Assembly: GCA_035633115.1 (NCBI GenBank)
Contig: DASQFN010000047.1
Span: forward strand, 310,001-374,000
Length of the DNA stretch: 64,000 bases
Origin: Gemmatimonadaceae bacterium
Lineage (GTDB): Bacteria > Gemmatimonadota > Gemmatimonadetes > Gemmatimonadales > Gemmatimonadaceae
Reading direction: 5' to 3'
Shown here: one piece after another, positions 57,853 to 64,000 of the stretch
Numbering within the stretch: the stretch's first letter is position 1
Layout: the number at the start of each line of letters is the position of its first letter
Translations under genes and position numbers: made by a program
Notes under the pieces: generated by a model
What the model saw: only the letters and a program-made list of their open reading frames with translations
Databases searched by the model: none
What the model was told of the DNA's origin: nothing

Positions 57853-60099
57853 TCAGGAAAGTCCGAGATTGCTCAGGAGTACATCGAACCGCGGGTCGAG
57901 ACGAAACGGATCGTACATCGGTGAGCGGATCCCGAATGCCAGCGTGCACGAGCGCTCGGCAAATGCCTGATCGAGACATTCGAAGGCAAGGTCAATCTCT
58001 TCGAGGTGTGCGTGAACCCACGAAAGGAGAATGGGAGCGACATACTCTGATCGTGCTTTCTCTTTCAACTTCGCAAGGACATCCTGTGCCTCCTGGATCT
58101 TCCCGGACATCGCGTAGACGACGCCGAGCAGCGCCTGCATGAACGTCACACCGGGCGAAAGCCGCGCGCCTTCCCGCGCGTAGTTGATCGCCTGCTCGTA
58201 CCGCCCTTCGTGGGCGTACGACAGGCTTATGGCGAACAATCCGGTGAACGACTCCGGGTCCAGCTCCAGAACTCGCTCGCAGTACGCGATAGCCTCGCCG
58301 TACTCTCGCGCGTGATAGTGTACCAGTGCGGTGATCATGTTATGGAGTGGATCTATCTCGGACGCCCGCTTTGCAGCAGCCTTCGCTTCGGCCCGGCGAT
58401 CCATGTCGGACAGAAGCCAGGCGAGGTACGAATGTGCGAGGGCGTGTCGTGGATGTTTGGCGATAACCGCGCGCAGAGTAGACTCTGCGCCAGTCCAATC
58501 CCACTCGAGGATCTGAACATGCCCGAGGGTCGTTCCCGTCTCGGCAAGATCCGGTGCCAGTTCGACACCGCGTACTGCTGCCGCCTTTGCCCTCGGCATC
58601 ACCGCGACTGACGGCACGAAGCCATAAACGGCGAGCACGGAATAGCAGTCAGCGAGGCCGTGGTATGCGAGCGCGTATCCCGTATCGTGCTTGAGAGCTT
58701 CGCCGAAATGCTGCATCGCCGCCTGCATCTTTCGTGTTCCATTCCATATGAAACGGCCACGCAGGTAGTGCTCGAAAGCTTCGACGTTGTCGGTCCGCCG
58801 GCGTCCGAGTGACTCTTTCTGTTCACCGGTGAGCCTTATCTGCATCTTGCCGACGATGCTTTTCGCTATCTCCTCCTGAATCGCGAATACGTCGTCGAGC
58901 TCCCGGTCGTAGCGTTCGGCAAAGAGGAGATATCCATCGTCAGCGTTGACCAGCTGCGCGTCAATTCGGACCCGGTTCTTCGAGCGTCTCACACTTCCCT
59001 CGAGTACCGCGTCGACCTTCAGCTGCTCCGCTATCTGGGACACATTGAGACCGCGTCCTTTCAGCGCGAACGACGATGTCCGTGCCGCCACTCGAAGAGA
59101 AGCGATGCGGCTCAAGGCGCTGATGATCTCGTCGGCAATGCCGTCCGAGAAGTATTCGTTCTCGGGGTCCGCACTAAGATTCGCAAACGGCAACACGGCG
59201 ATCGAAGGCTCCCGACGCCCACGACGGGTTGTCGCCCTGGACTCCCCGCTGAAGTTGCCGGAGTCCAGCGCCGACACCAGCTCTGCCGAATGCTGTGGCC
59301 GGTCACCCGGCTCTTTCTGCAGGCAGTACATCACAAGTGTGGCGAGCGGATCGGGAATGTCCGGGCGACGGGTTGCCACCGGCTCGGGCTGCTCGACCAG
59401 GTGCGCCGCGAGCATCGCATGGCGGGAGCGGCCGGCGAACGGAGTTGTACCAGCGAGCATCTCGTACGCCATCACGCCAAGGGCGTAGATGTCCGAGCGG
59501 TGATCGAGCTCCAGATCGCCTGCTGCCTGCTCCGGAGACATGTAGGCCGGCGTACCAATTACGAGGCCTTCGGACGTCAACGCGTTGTCATTCGGGCGCA
59601 TCGCCGCGTGAATCGCTTTGGCGACTCCAAAATCCATCACCATCGCCGAGCCATGGGACAACAGGATGTTGTCCGGCTTGATGTCCCTGTGCACGATTCC
59701 GCATCGATGCGCATAAGCAAGCGCCGAGGCCACTTCGCGAAGGATGCGCACCGTGTCGGCGATTGGAAAACCGCCCGACGCGCCGAGCTGTTTTCGCAGC
59801 GACTCACCGATGACGAACGGCATGGTGAAGTAGGGAAGCCCACTAACTTCCCCCGAGGAGAATACCGGCAGTATGTGCGGGTGCTGAAGCTGGGCTGCCA
59901 TCTGGATCTCGCGGCGGAACCTGTCGAGCATCACCGCCCCTGCCAGCTCGGAGGGAAGAACCTTCAGGACGATCTTCCGATTGAGCGAGACCTCGTTCGC
60001 CAGGAAGACACGCGACATGCCTCCGCCGCCAAGCTCTCGCTCGATTGCGTAGCTGGCACCAAGGGCGGATTGCAGCTGTTGTCGGAGCTCGTCGGGCAG
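57853..60099 (-). CDS. Ser/Thr kinase with TolB-like domain and TPR repeats; CTG start
   Basis: PknB-type kinase of about 748 residues. The glycine loop ELGGGGMSRVF, catalytic Lys in KVLPSE, HRDIKPDN, DFGVAKAI and YMSPEQAAG are present in residues 1 to 285. A FlgO/TolB-like domain starts SIAVLPFANLS near 305, and TPR repeats fill residues about 430 to 740. The first ATG (60018) would cut the glycine loop. Coding continues upstream to CTG 60099, right after in-frame TAG TAA, with GAGGT five bases before it. No transmembrane segment is evident. Confidence 0.88.
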   Translation of the reverse strand: MPDELRQQLQSALGASYAIERELGGGGMSRVFLANEVSLNRKIVLKVLPSELAGAVMLDRFRREIQMAAQLQHPHILPVFSSGEVSGLPYFTMPFVIGESLRKQLGASGGFPIADTVRILREVASALAYAHRCGIVHRDIKPDNILLSHGSAMVMDFGVAKAIHAAMRPNDNALTSEGLVIGTPAYMSPEQAAGDLELDHRSDIYALGVMAYEMLAGTTPFAGRSRHAMLAAHLVEQPEPVATRRPDIPDPLATLVMYCLQKEPGDRPQHSAELVSALDSGNFSGESRATTRRGRREPSIAVLPFANLSADPENEYFSDGIADEIISALSRIASLRVAARTSSFALKGRGLNVSQIAEQLKVDAVLEGSVRRSKNRVRIDAQLVNADDGYLLFAERYDRELDDVFAIQEEIAKSIVGKMQIRLTGEQKESLGRRRTDNVEAFEHYLRGRFIWNGTRKMQAAMQHFGEALKHDTGYALAYHGLADCYSVLAVYGFVPSVAVMPRAKAAAVRGVELAPDLAETGTTLGHVQILEWDWTGAESTLRAVIAKHPRHALAHSYLAWLLSDMDRRAEAKAAAKRASEIDPLHNMITALVHYHAREYGEAIAYCERVLELDPESFTGLFAISLSYAHEGRYEQAINYAREGARLSPGVTFMQALLGVVYAMSGKIQEAQDVLAKLKEKARSEYVAPILLSWVHAHLEEIDLAFECLDQAFAERSCTLAFGIRSPMYDPFRLDPRFDVLLSNLGLS

Positions 60100-60136
60100 T
60101 TACTACCTCGGGGACGCGGGTTACATGGGTAAGGGT

Positions 60137-60165
60137 GTTACAACGATACGGATTGACTGAGTCAA
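60137..60165 (-). promoter_or_regulatory. Kinase gene promoter with palindromic -35
   Basis: On the minus strand TTGACT (60165-60160) and TGTAAC (60142-60137) are 17 bp apart. The -35 lies in a perfect palindrome, TTGACTGAGTCAA (60153-60165), which may be a regulator site. Confidence 0.65.
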
Positions 60166-60187
60166 CCGCCACGTTGGGGGTCGCTGA

Positions 60188-60196
60188 CTGTAGTGC
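60188..60196. repeat. Target-site duplication, left copy
   Basis: CTGTAGTGC flanks the transposon and recurs exactly at 62299-62307. Nine bases is the usual duplication size for IS1-type elements. Confidence 0.85.
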
Positions 60197-60221
60197 GGTA
60201 GTGTCCGATTTTGACTGTGAC
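60197..60221. repeat. Transposon left terminal inverted repeat
   Basis: Reads GGTAGTGTCCG followed by ATTTTGACTGTGAC. It matches the right end inverted with one gap and three mismatches. The transposase stop lies just inside it. Confidence 0.85.
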
Positions 60222-60222
60222 A

Positions 60223-61092
60223 TTAGGCCGCCTGACCGAGTTTGATTTTCGGGTCCATGAGGCCTAGCACTTTCTCAATCGTCCAAACGTGGTCCGTCAC
60301 GCCCGCCGCCATGGCGGGTGTCGTCTTGATTCCGTTCGCCGCTTTCGTCAGGGTGATGTGTGAGCGGCAAAAGTTGTAATACATGAAATGCAGGCTCACG
60401 GCGTGCGCGTGATTCTCTGCTTTCTTGGAAAACGCATTGGTCAACCGCGTGAAGCGGCGCATGTGCATCCGCATAGTGAGGTTGCACCGCTCGACGTAGG
60501 ACGTTGAGCAAAGGTCCATGTCCGGGTCGCCCATGACCCACGCTTTGTCCACCCCGATGCAAATGGCCGGACTATACCGCCTCCGTGGGTCCTGCGGGAC
60601 CATCGTGTTCCCGTAGTCCTTGTCGATGATCGCGTAGTCACAACCACCCCAACCGAAAGCGGCCTCGACAGCATTAGGGTACATCTCGTGTCCGTCCGTC
60701 GAAATCTGGACGCGGTTGGCTACCCTGCGGGCGACATCGTACATGAGCGCATGGGCGTTCTGGCGGTTGCGCTTTCCAACCATCCACGACAGGGCAAGCT
60801 TCGTTGTCGCGCAGATCGCGGTATACGTCCAGATGTCACCCTGACCCGCTTTCTTGGCGTTCCGTTTCTTGGCGCCCACGAATGACCAAATCTCGTCTGC
60901 TTCGATTCTCTCGCAGGGGAGATTGACTAGAACGTGGTGCTGATAGATCGAGCAAAACTCGCCAACCTCAACCAGTAGGCGAGTGACAGTGTCTTTGTCC
61001 GTTCCCGTCATACGGGCAACGGAACGGATTGAACCACCTTCAACTAGGCCGCGAATGACAGCGGCGCGTCTGGAAATAGAGAGTACGTTCAT
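60223..61092 (-). CDS. IS1-family-like transposase
   Basis: 289 residues from ATG 61092. The N-terminal helix-turn-helix (ISRRAAVIRGLVEGGSIRSV, residues 5 to 24, then TGTDKDTVTRLL) corresponds to InsA of IS1, and the DDE domain corresponds to InsB. Catalytic residues fall in EADEIWSFVG, STDGHEMYP and YVERCNLTMRMHMRRF. IS1 fuses InsA and InsB by a frameshift; here one continuous frame encodes both parts. The long upstream extension of the frame to 61809 runs through the passengers and is not coding. The -10 box ends 6 bp before the ATG, suggesting a leaderless message. Confidence 0.9.
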   Translation of the reverse strand: MNVLSISRRAAVIRGLVEGGSIRSVARMTGTDKDTVTRLLVEVGEFCSIYQHHVLVNLPCERIEADEIWSFVGAKKRNAKKAGQGDIWTYTAICATTKLALSWMVGKRNRQNAHALMYDVARRVANRVQISTDGHEMYPNAVEAAFGWGGCDYAIIDKDYGNTMVPQDPRRRYSPAICIGVDKAWVMGDPDMDLCSTSYVERCNLTMRMHMRRFTRLTNAFSKKAENHAHAVSLHFMYYNFCRSHITLTKAANGIKTTPAMAAGVTDHVWTIEKVLGLMDPKIKLGQAA

Positions 61093-61098
61093 ACCTAG

Positions 61099-61128
61099 TA
61101 ATATGCTTGAGCGGTCAAGCATTATCAA
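61099..61128 (-). promoter_or_regulatory. Transposase promoter with 20-bp palindrome in the spacer
   Basis: TTGATA (61128-61123) and ATATTA (61104-61099) are 18 bp apart on the minus strand. The spacer and box edge hold ATGCTTGA/TCAAGCAT with a 4-base centre (61103-61122), an ideal repressor site. A near copy occurs at 61405-61426. Confidence 0.7.
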
Positions 61129-61139
61129 GGGTATGTTAC

Positions 61140-61168
61140 AAACAAAAACCGCCCCGTTACGAGCGGTT
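61140..61168 (-). terminator. Terminator after the 77-residue passenger gene
   Basis: On the minus strand AACCGC and GCGGTT pair around ten bases and are followed by TTTGTTT. It separates the passenger gene from the transposase promoter. Confidence 0.7.
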
Positions 61169-61189
61169 AGGAGACTGTTTGACGGGGGG

Positions 61190-61423
61190 TTATTCCCGGT
61201 CTTTCCAGCGGGCGTTTGCGGCCCGTTTGGCAATCTCGGAGCGTTCTTTGGGGGATAGTGATTCGGCTCTTGCTCGACCACCCTTGAGGCCGCCCCGGCG
61301 ACCCAGCTCAACCGCTGCGGGATTCTTCTTATGGGGCTTGGGTGTGCCTGTAGCCCGCGCCACAATGGACGCAGCCAGTTGGTTGGCGTCGAGTCTCTTA
61401 CTACTGCTTGACCGCTTAGGCAT
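61190..61423 (-). CDS. Transposon passenger: 77-residue basic protein
   Basis: Lysine/arginine-rich protein. The N-terminus is Ser/Lys-rich and the C-terminal half reads AVELGRRGGLKGGRARAE, then LSPKERSEIAKRAANARW. This Gly-Gly-Lys-Gly-Gly pattern with a following helix is seen in many small uncharacterised bacterial proteins. Nucleic-acid binding is likely from the charge. Its first codons overlap a copy of the transposase promoter's operator-like sequence, so it may regulate the element; that is inference. It has its own terminator, and its start lies 12 bp from the divergent gene. Confidence 0.7.
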   Translation of the reverse strand: MPKRSSSSKRLDANQLAASIVARATGTPKPHKKNPAAVELGRRGGLKGGRARAESLSPKERSEIAKRAANARWKDRE

Positions 61424-61426
61424 ATT
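61405..61426 (+). promoter_or_regulatory. Second copy of the operator/promoter module
   Basis: TGCTTGACCGCTTAGGCATATT here matches 20 of 22 bases with TGCTTGACCGCTCAAGCATATT read on the minus strand at 61121-61100. In both, the ATATT-type box precedes an ATG by 6 to 9 bases. It lies ahead of the Cys-rich passenger gene (61436). Confidence 0.7.
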
Positions 61427-61435
61427 TTCAAACTA

Positions 61436-62212
61436 ATGTCAGAAATCCCTGAAAGCAAACGCCGTTGTGTATTCTGCGGTGGCGGCCCAATGACACGCGA
61501 GGACGTTTGGCCTGTCTGGCTGTTGGAATTGATGGAGCAACGACTAACAACGACAGAGGTGGTTGTTTCCCGTGACGGTGTCGAACGAACGGCGCCCAAC
61601 TTAAAGACACGGGTTAGGCAGGTTTGCAAGTCGTGCAACAATGGTTGGATGTCGCTGTTGGAGGCCGAAACAAAGCCCATCCTCTCGCCCATGATTATGG
61701 GGGACGGAGTCTTTACGCTAAGTGAGCGCGAGGTGAAAATACTCGCCCGATGGGCCATGAAGACGTATCTCATGATCGATCTGATTTTCCCTTCACACAG
61801 AAGGGTCATTCCTCCTTTTGCGTATCCAGGGTTTCGCCGTTACGGGACCCCACCAAAGCAGTGTGTTGTGTGGATAGCAGCGTACGGAGGGAATAAGCCC
61901 AGCTTCACCATCCACAGTGGTTCCGCTGCCGAGGTTGCTCCGGCTGTCTTCAACAACGACGGAGTTGTCATCTCCGGACGTACGGGACCCATCGGTGCTC
62001 GGTGCACCTTCTCCGTCTATCGGGTCGTGTTTCAGGTCATCATCATGAACACACCCCTGCCGCTGCGTGGAGCGACCGACCACATCGGCGCGCAGAAGAT
62101 CTGGCCCCTTCCACGCGGCCCCGTCCAATGGCCTGTCGGCAACATGGCTTTCGACGATGATGTCCTCCTCAGCTTTGCCAATCGGCACATCGACGTCTTC
62201 ATCCCACGTTAG
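61436..62212 (+). CDS. Transposon passenger: Cys-rich HNH-like protein
   Basis: 258 residues. CVFCGGGPMTREDVWPVWL near residue 11 and VCKSCNNGWMSLLE near 62 form a CxxC/CxxC treble-clef-type zinc site as in HNH-like proteins. Homologues I know of tend to read EHV where this has EDV, so the usual catalytic His may be lost. The rest (FAYPGFRRYG, then alternating strands) has no family I recognise. It diverges from the 77-residue gene with 12 bp between start codons, so at least one message is probably leaderless. Confidence 0.65.
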   Translation: MSEIPESKRRCVFCGGGPMTREDVWPVWLLELMEQRLTTTEVVVSRDGVERTAPNLKTRVRQVCKSCNNGWMSLLEAETKPILSPMIMGDGVFTLSEREVKILARWAMKTYLMIDLIFPSHRRVIPPFAYPGFRRYGTPPKQCVVWIAAYGGNKPSFTIHSGSAAEVAPAVFNNDGVVISGRTGPIGARCTFSVYRVVFQVIIMNTPLPLRGATDHIGAQKIWPLPRGPVQWPVGNMAFDDDVLLSFANRHIDVFIPR

Positions 62213-62277
62213 CCACTCCCCTCGAAACCACTCATCGTCAAATCGCGGGTCAGTCATAGCCGCCCCCGATTTTCGTT

Positions 62278-62298
62278 ACAATCAAAACCGGACACCGC
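62278..62298. repeat. Transposon right terminal inverted repeat
   Basis: Read inward on the minus strand it begins GCGGTGTCCGGTTTTGATTG, matching the left end with one gap and three mismatches. Base 62298 abuts the right target duplication. Confidence 0.85.
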
Positions 62299-62307
62299 CT
62301 GTAGTGC
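62299..62307. repeat. Target-site duplication, right copy
   Basis: Exact copy of CTGTAGTGC from 60188-60196. It lies 13 bp upstream of the rplU -35 box. Confidence 0.85.
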
Positions 62308-62319
62308 AGAGAAATTGAC

Positions 62320-62349
62320 TTGACTCGGCGAGAAGCTTATTGTTATAGG
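62320..62349 (+). promoter_or_regulatory. rplU-rpmA promoter
   Basis: TTGACT (62320-62325), then TTATAG at 17 bp or TATAGG at 18 bp. It lies outside the transposon, so rplU expression probably survived the insertion. Confidence 0.65.
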
Positions 62350-62382
62350 CTGTACCCGATTTCTTTAACCCGCAGTGCCCAA

Positions 62383-62700
62383 ATGGCTTACGCAATCATC
62401 CGGACAGGTGGCAAGCAGTACCGCGCCGAGTCCGGCAAGACAATTAGAATCCCCAGCCTGCCAGGAGACGAGGGATCGAAGGTCACCTTCAGCGACGTCA
62501 TCCTCGGCTCGGACGGCGACAAGACGATCGTTGGTGTTCCCGCGCTCAAGAGCGCGTCAGTCAAGGGCGAGATCGTCAGGCAGGGTCGTGACAACAAGAT
62601 CGTCGTCTTCAAGATGAAGCGCCGAAAGAACTACGCCAAGAAGCAGGGGCACCGGCAGGGCTTCACTGAAGTTCGCATCAACGACATCAAGCTCGGATAA
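62383..62700 (+). CDS. rplU: Ribosomal protein bL21
   Basis: Large-subunit protein of 105 residues. [20 protein letters not shown] at the start and [22 protein letters not shown] near the end (quoted in part: [18 protein letters not shown]) are the family signatures. The frame extends to 62320, but ATG 62383 gives the true N-terminus. rpmA follows after 10 bases, the standard pair. Confidence 0.97.
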   Translation: MAYAIIRTGGKQYRAESGKTIRIPSLPGDEGSKVTFSDVILGSDGDKTIVGVPALKSASVKGEIVRQGRDNKIVVFKMKRRKNYAKKQGHRQGFTEVRINDIKLG

Positions 62701-62710
62701 AGGAGTTCTC

Positions 62711-62992
62711 ATGGCACATAAAAAGGGCGTCGGCTCGTCCCGAAACGGACGCGACAGTAACCCGCAGTACCGCGGCGTGAAAAAGTTCGGCGGTGAGAAA
62801 GTCGTCGCCGGCAACATTATCGTCCGCCAGTGCGGAACCAAGTGGCATCCCGGCCGCAACGTCGGACTCGGCACTGATTTCACGATCTATTCGCTGATCG
62901 ACGGAGTCGTGAAGTTCGAGCACAAGAACCGAACCCGTTACAAGGTGAGCGTCTACCCCGAGCAGACCGCCGAGAAGGGGAACGCCGCGTAA
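62711..62992 (+). CDS. rpmA: Ribosomal protein bL27
   Basis: 93 residues; [20 protein letters not shown] at the N-terminus reaches the peptidyl-transferase centre. There is no cleavable extension as in Firmicutes. [18 protein letters not shown] is in the middle. AAAGGAG lies just upstream, one of the few strong ribosome sites in the window. Confidence 0.97.
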   Translation: MAHKKGVGSSRNGRDSNPQYRGVKKFGGEKVVAGNIIVRQCGTKWHPGRNVGLGTDFTIYSLIDGVVKFEHKNRTRYKVSVYPEQTAEKGNAA

Positions 62993-63035
62993 AAGCTGCC
63001 GCATTCATCGGATCGTTTGCGAAGGCGTCGTACGG

Positions 63036-63060
63036 AAACCCCGCGGGAGCGGGGTTTTTT
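63036..63060 (+). terminator. rplU-rpmA intrinsic terminator
   Basis: AAACCCCGC and GCGGGGTTT pair around GGGA, followed by TTT (six T in total). Confidence 0.85.
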
Positions 63061-63133
63061 GCATCCTATGAAACTGCTGGTGGATTTTTTGCGTAGACTA
63101 AACACGCAGGGCATCCTCTAACCCGAGACTACA

Positions 63134-63589
63134 ATGGCGTTATTCGACAAGCTCAAGGAAGAGCTCGACCGCGCAGGGAAGGCAGCGCAGGGCGCTTTCG
63201 ATGAAGGCAAGATCCGGCTCGAAGCGTTCCGCACGCGTCAGCTCGCTGACAAGGCGGCGCAGGCGCTGGGGTACGCCGTGTTTCGGGCGAAGCAGGGCGG
63301 CTCGGAAATAGACCCTGACACTTACGCGCGACTCTCGGCGACGCTCGCCACTCACGACGCTGAAGCTTCGCGTTACGAAGGGGAGCTCGACCGGAAGCGG
63401 CGGGAGTCGGCCGCTGATCGCGCAGCCAGCGCAGCTGCCCCAGACACAGCGACCGGTGCGGCCGACGCAGGAGCGGCAACACCGTCCACGTCGTCGACAT
63501 CGAGCACGTCGTCCTCGAGCACGTCATCCTCGACCGGCGGCGACCCAACGACAACCGCAACGGCCGAGTCTCCGCCTTTAGGCGGCTGA
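63134..63589 (+). CDS. Small protein with Ser/Thr-rich tail
   Basis: 151 residues of unknown function. Residues 1 to 95 are charged and helical (MALFDKLKEELDRAGKAAQG, then DKAAQALGYAVFRAKQGG). Residues about 95 to 151 are Ala/Ser/Thr-rich, with runs such as STSSTSSTSSSSTSS. No signal or membrane segment is seen, so this is probably a cytoplasmic protein with a disordered tail. It stands alone between two terminators. Confidence 0.7.
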   Translation: MALFDKLKEELDRAGKAAQGAFDEGKIRLEAFRTRQLADKAAQALGYAVFRAKQGGSEIDPDTYARLSATLATHDAEASRYEGELDRKRRESAADRAASAAAPDTATGAADAGAATPSTSSTSSTSSSSTSSSTGGDPTTTATAESPPLGG

Positions 63590-63615
63590 CACAAGCTCCG
63601 AAAACTGTCGAACAC

Positions 63616-63650
63616 GAAGCCCGCGAGATACCTCGCGGGCTTCTGATTTT
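63616..63650 (+). terminator. Terminator after the Ser/Thr-tailed gene
   Basis: A perfect 12-bp stem, GAAGCCCGCGAG with CTCGCGGGCTTC and loop ATAC, followed by TGATTTT. It may also end the convergent amidohydrolase message. Confidence 0.8.
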
Positions 63651-63658
63651 CTGGTGTT

Positions 63659-63700
63659 AGCGACCAGCGCCCAGCGCCCAGCGACTAGCGGGTAGCGTGT
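63659..63700. repeat. Six-unit heptamer tandem repeat
   Basis: AGCGACC, AGCGCCC, AGCGCCC, AGCGACT, AGCGGGT and AGCGTGT lie head to tail. The first four bases AGCG are fixed and the last three vary. It sits between the terminator and the amidohydrolase stop. Confidence 0.85.
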
Positions 63701-63716
63701 AGTGCCACCTTGTCGT

Positions 63717-64000
63717 TTACCGAAGCTTCCCCGGCATTGTGAGGTAGCGTTCAGTAAGCAGATCCTGACGGGTCTTCTCGGTTCGCTGGATACCTCGAAC
63801 GAAAACATGCTCCGCTCGAGTCGTGAACTCGAATGGATCACCGCTCCAGACTACGACGTTCGCATCGCGGCCCGGCGAGAGCGAGCCAACGCGGTCGGAC
63901 ACGCCGAAGATTTCCGCCGGCCAGAGCGTGACCGCCTTCAGCGCATTCTCCCATGTCATTCCGTAGGCAACGGCGTTGCCGGCTTCCTGCTTGATGTTTC
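63717..64000 (-). CDS. Amidohydrolase, C-terminal part (runs off the window)
   Basis: Only the last 94 residues are in view; the frame stays open to the window edge. NAVAYGMTWENALKAVTLWP, DRVGSLSPGRDANVVVWSGD and FVRGIQ are typical of the end of imidazolonepropionase-like or dipeptidase-type metal amidohydrolases. The metal-binding part lies outside, so the substrate cannot be told. Confidence 0.8.
   Translation of the reverse strand, partial: NIKQEAGNAVAYGMTWENALKAVTLWPAEIFGVSDRVGSLSPGRDANVVVWSGDPFEFTTRAEHVFVRGIQRTEKTRQDLLTERYLTMPGKLR

Larger units (their letters stand above)
60197..62298. mobile_element. IS1-like transposon with two passenger genes
   Basis: A 2,102-bp element flanked by 9-bp direct repeats. 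Its ends are inverted repeats: left GGTAGTGTCCGATTTTGAC, right (read inward) GCGGTGTCCGGTTTTGAT. After one gap 18 of 21 bases match from GTGTCCG on. It holds a single-frame transposase (minus), a 77-residue basic protein gene (minus) and a Cys-rich protein gene (plus). IS1 itself is 0.77 kb, so more than half of this element is passenger DNA. It lies between the kinase and rplU promoters. Confidence 0.9.

Noticed and set aside
61093-61809. Upstream extension of the transposase frame
   Set aside because: It runs antisense through the Cys-rich passenger and through the 77-residue gene in another frame. ATG 61092 follows a promoter.

Overview
The window is GC-rich bacterial chromosome, densely packed with genes. 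Most neighbouring genes overlap by 1 to 30 nt (ATGA, GTGA, TTGA), and GTG and TTG starts are common. The mix of genes fits a soil-type, aerobic, Gram-negative bacterium, and my best guess is Gemmatimonadota or a close relative: kinase-TolB-like-TPR proteins, split DsbD, split methylmalonyl-CoA mutase, lipoproteins and a PssA/Psd phospholipid pathway. This assignment is inference, since no rRNA is present.

Layout: 1-3365 (+) lysA, a phosphoesterase and guaA. 3409-3619 is a gene-free 211-bp palindromic element with nested hairpins. 3657-7634 holds a PtsN-like EIIA (-), dusB, tmRNA ssrA with its own promoter and terminator, and a two-gene DsbD. 7527-24638 (-) is one long run of 15 genes: truA, a transaldolase-like gene, htrA, purB, purC, psd, pssA, purS, purQ, purL, purF, ppdK and three envelope genes (glycosyltransferase, deacetylase, flippase-like). 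De novo purine synthesis is thus physically coupled to phosphatidylethanolamine synthesis. 24838-37560 (+) carries a GAF protein, trpD, then (past lexA on the other strand) trpC, trpF, trpB, two extra genes (HEAT-repeat and HD-GYP), trpA, folB, folK, panB, panC, yqeK and a LytR_C protein.

37489-57816: rlmN (-), then aspS, phoH, ybeY and a catabolic block: meaB, mutase large subunit, methyltransferase, mutase B12 subunit, acyl-CoA carboxylase beta subunit, AtuA split in two, a 53-aa membrane protein, and D-amino acid aminotransferase. This block looks built for propionyl-CoA, branched acyl-CoA or terpenoid-acid breakdown. It is followed by mgtC-like, recQ, acyl-CoA dehydrogenase, an ICMT-like methyltransferase, RNase G and an MBL-fold lipoprotein. 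57853-60099 (-) is a Ser/Thr kinase with TolB-like and TPR regions.

60197-62298 is a 2,102-bp IS1-like transposon with imperfect terminal inverted repeats, a 9-bp target duplication and two passenger genes. It carries a duplicated promoter/operator module and lies just upstream of rplU-rpmA. The window ends with a small Ser/Thr-rich protein gene and the C-terminal end of an amidohydrolase. The most unusual items are the transposon and its internal regulatory module, the three-stem palindrome at 3409, the transaldolase-like protein lacking its catalytic lysine, apparent CTG start codons, and two heptamer repeat arrays.
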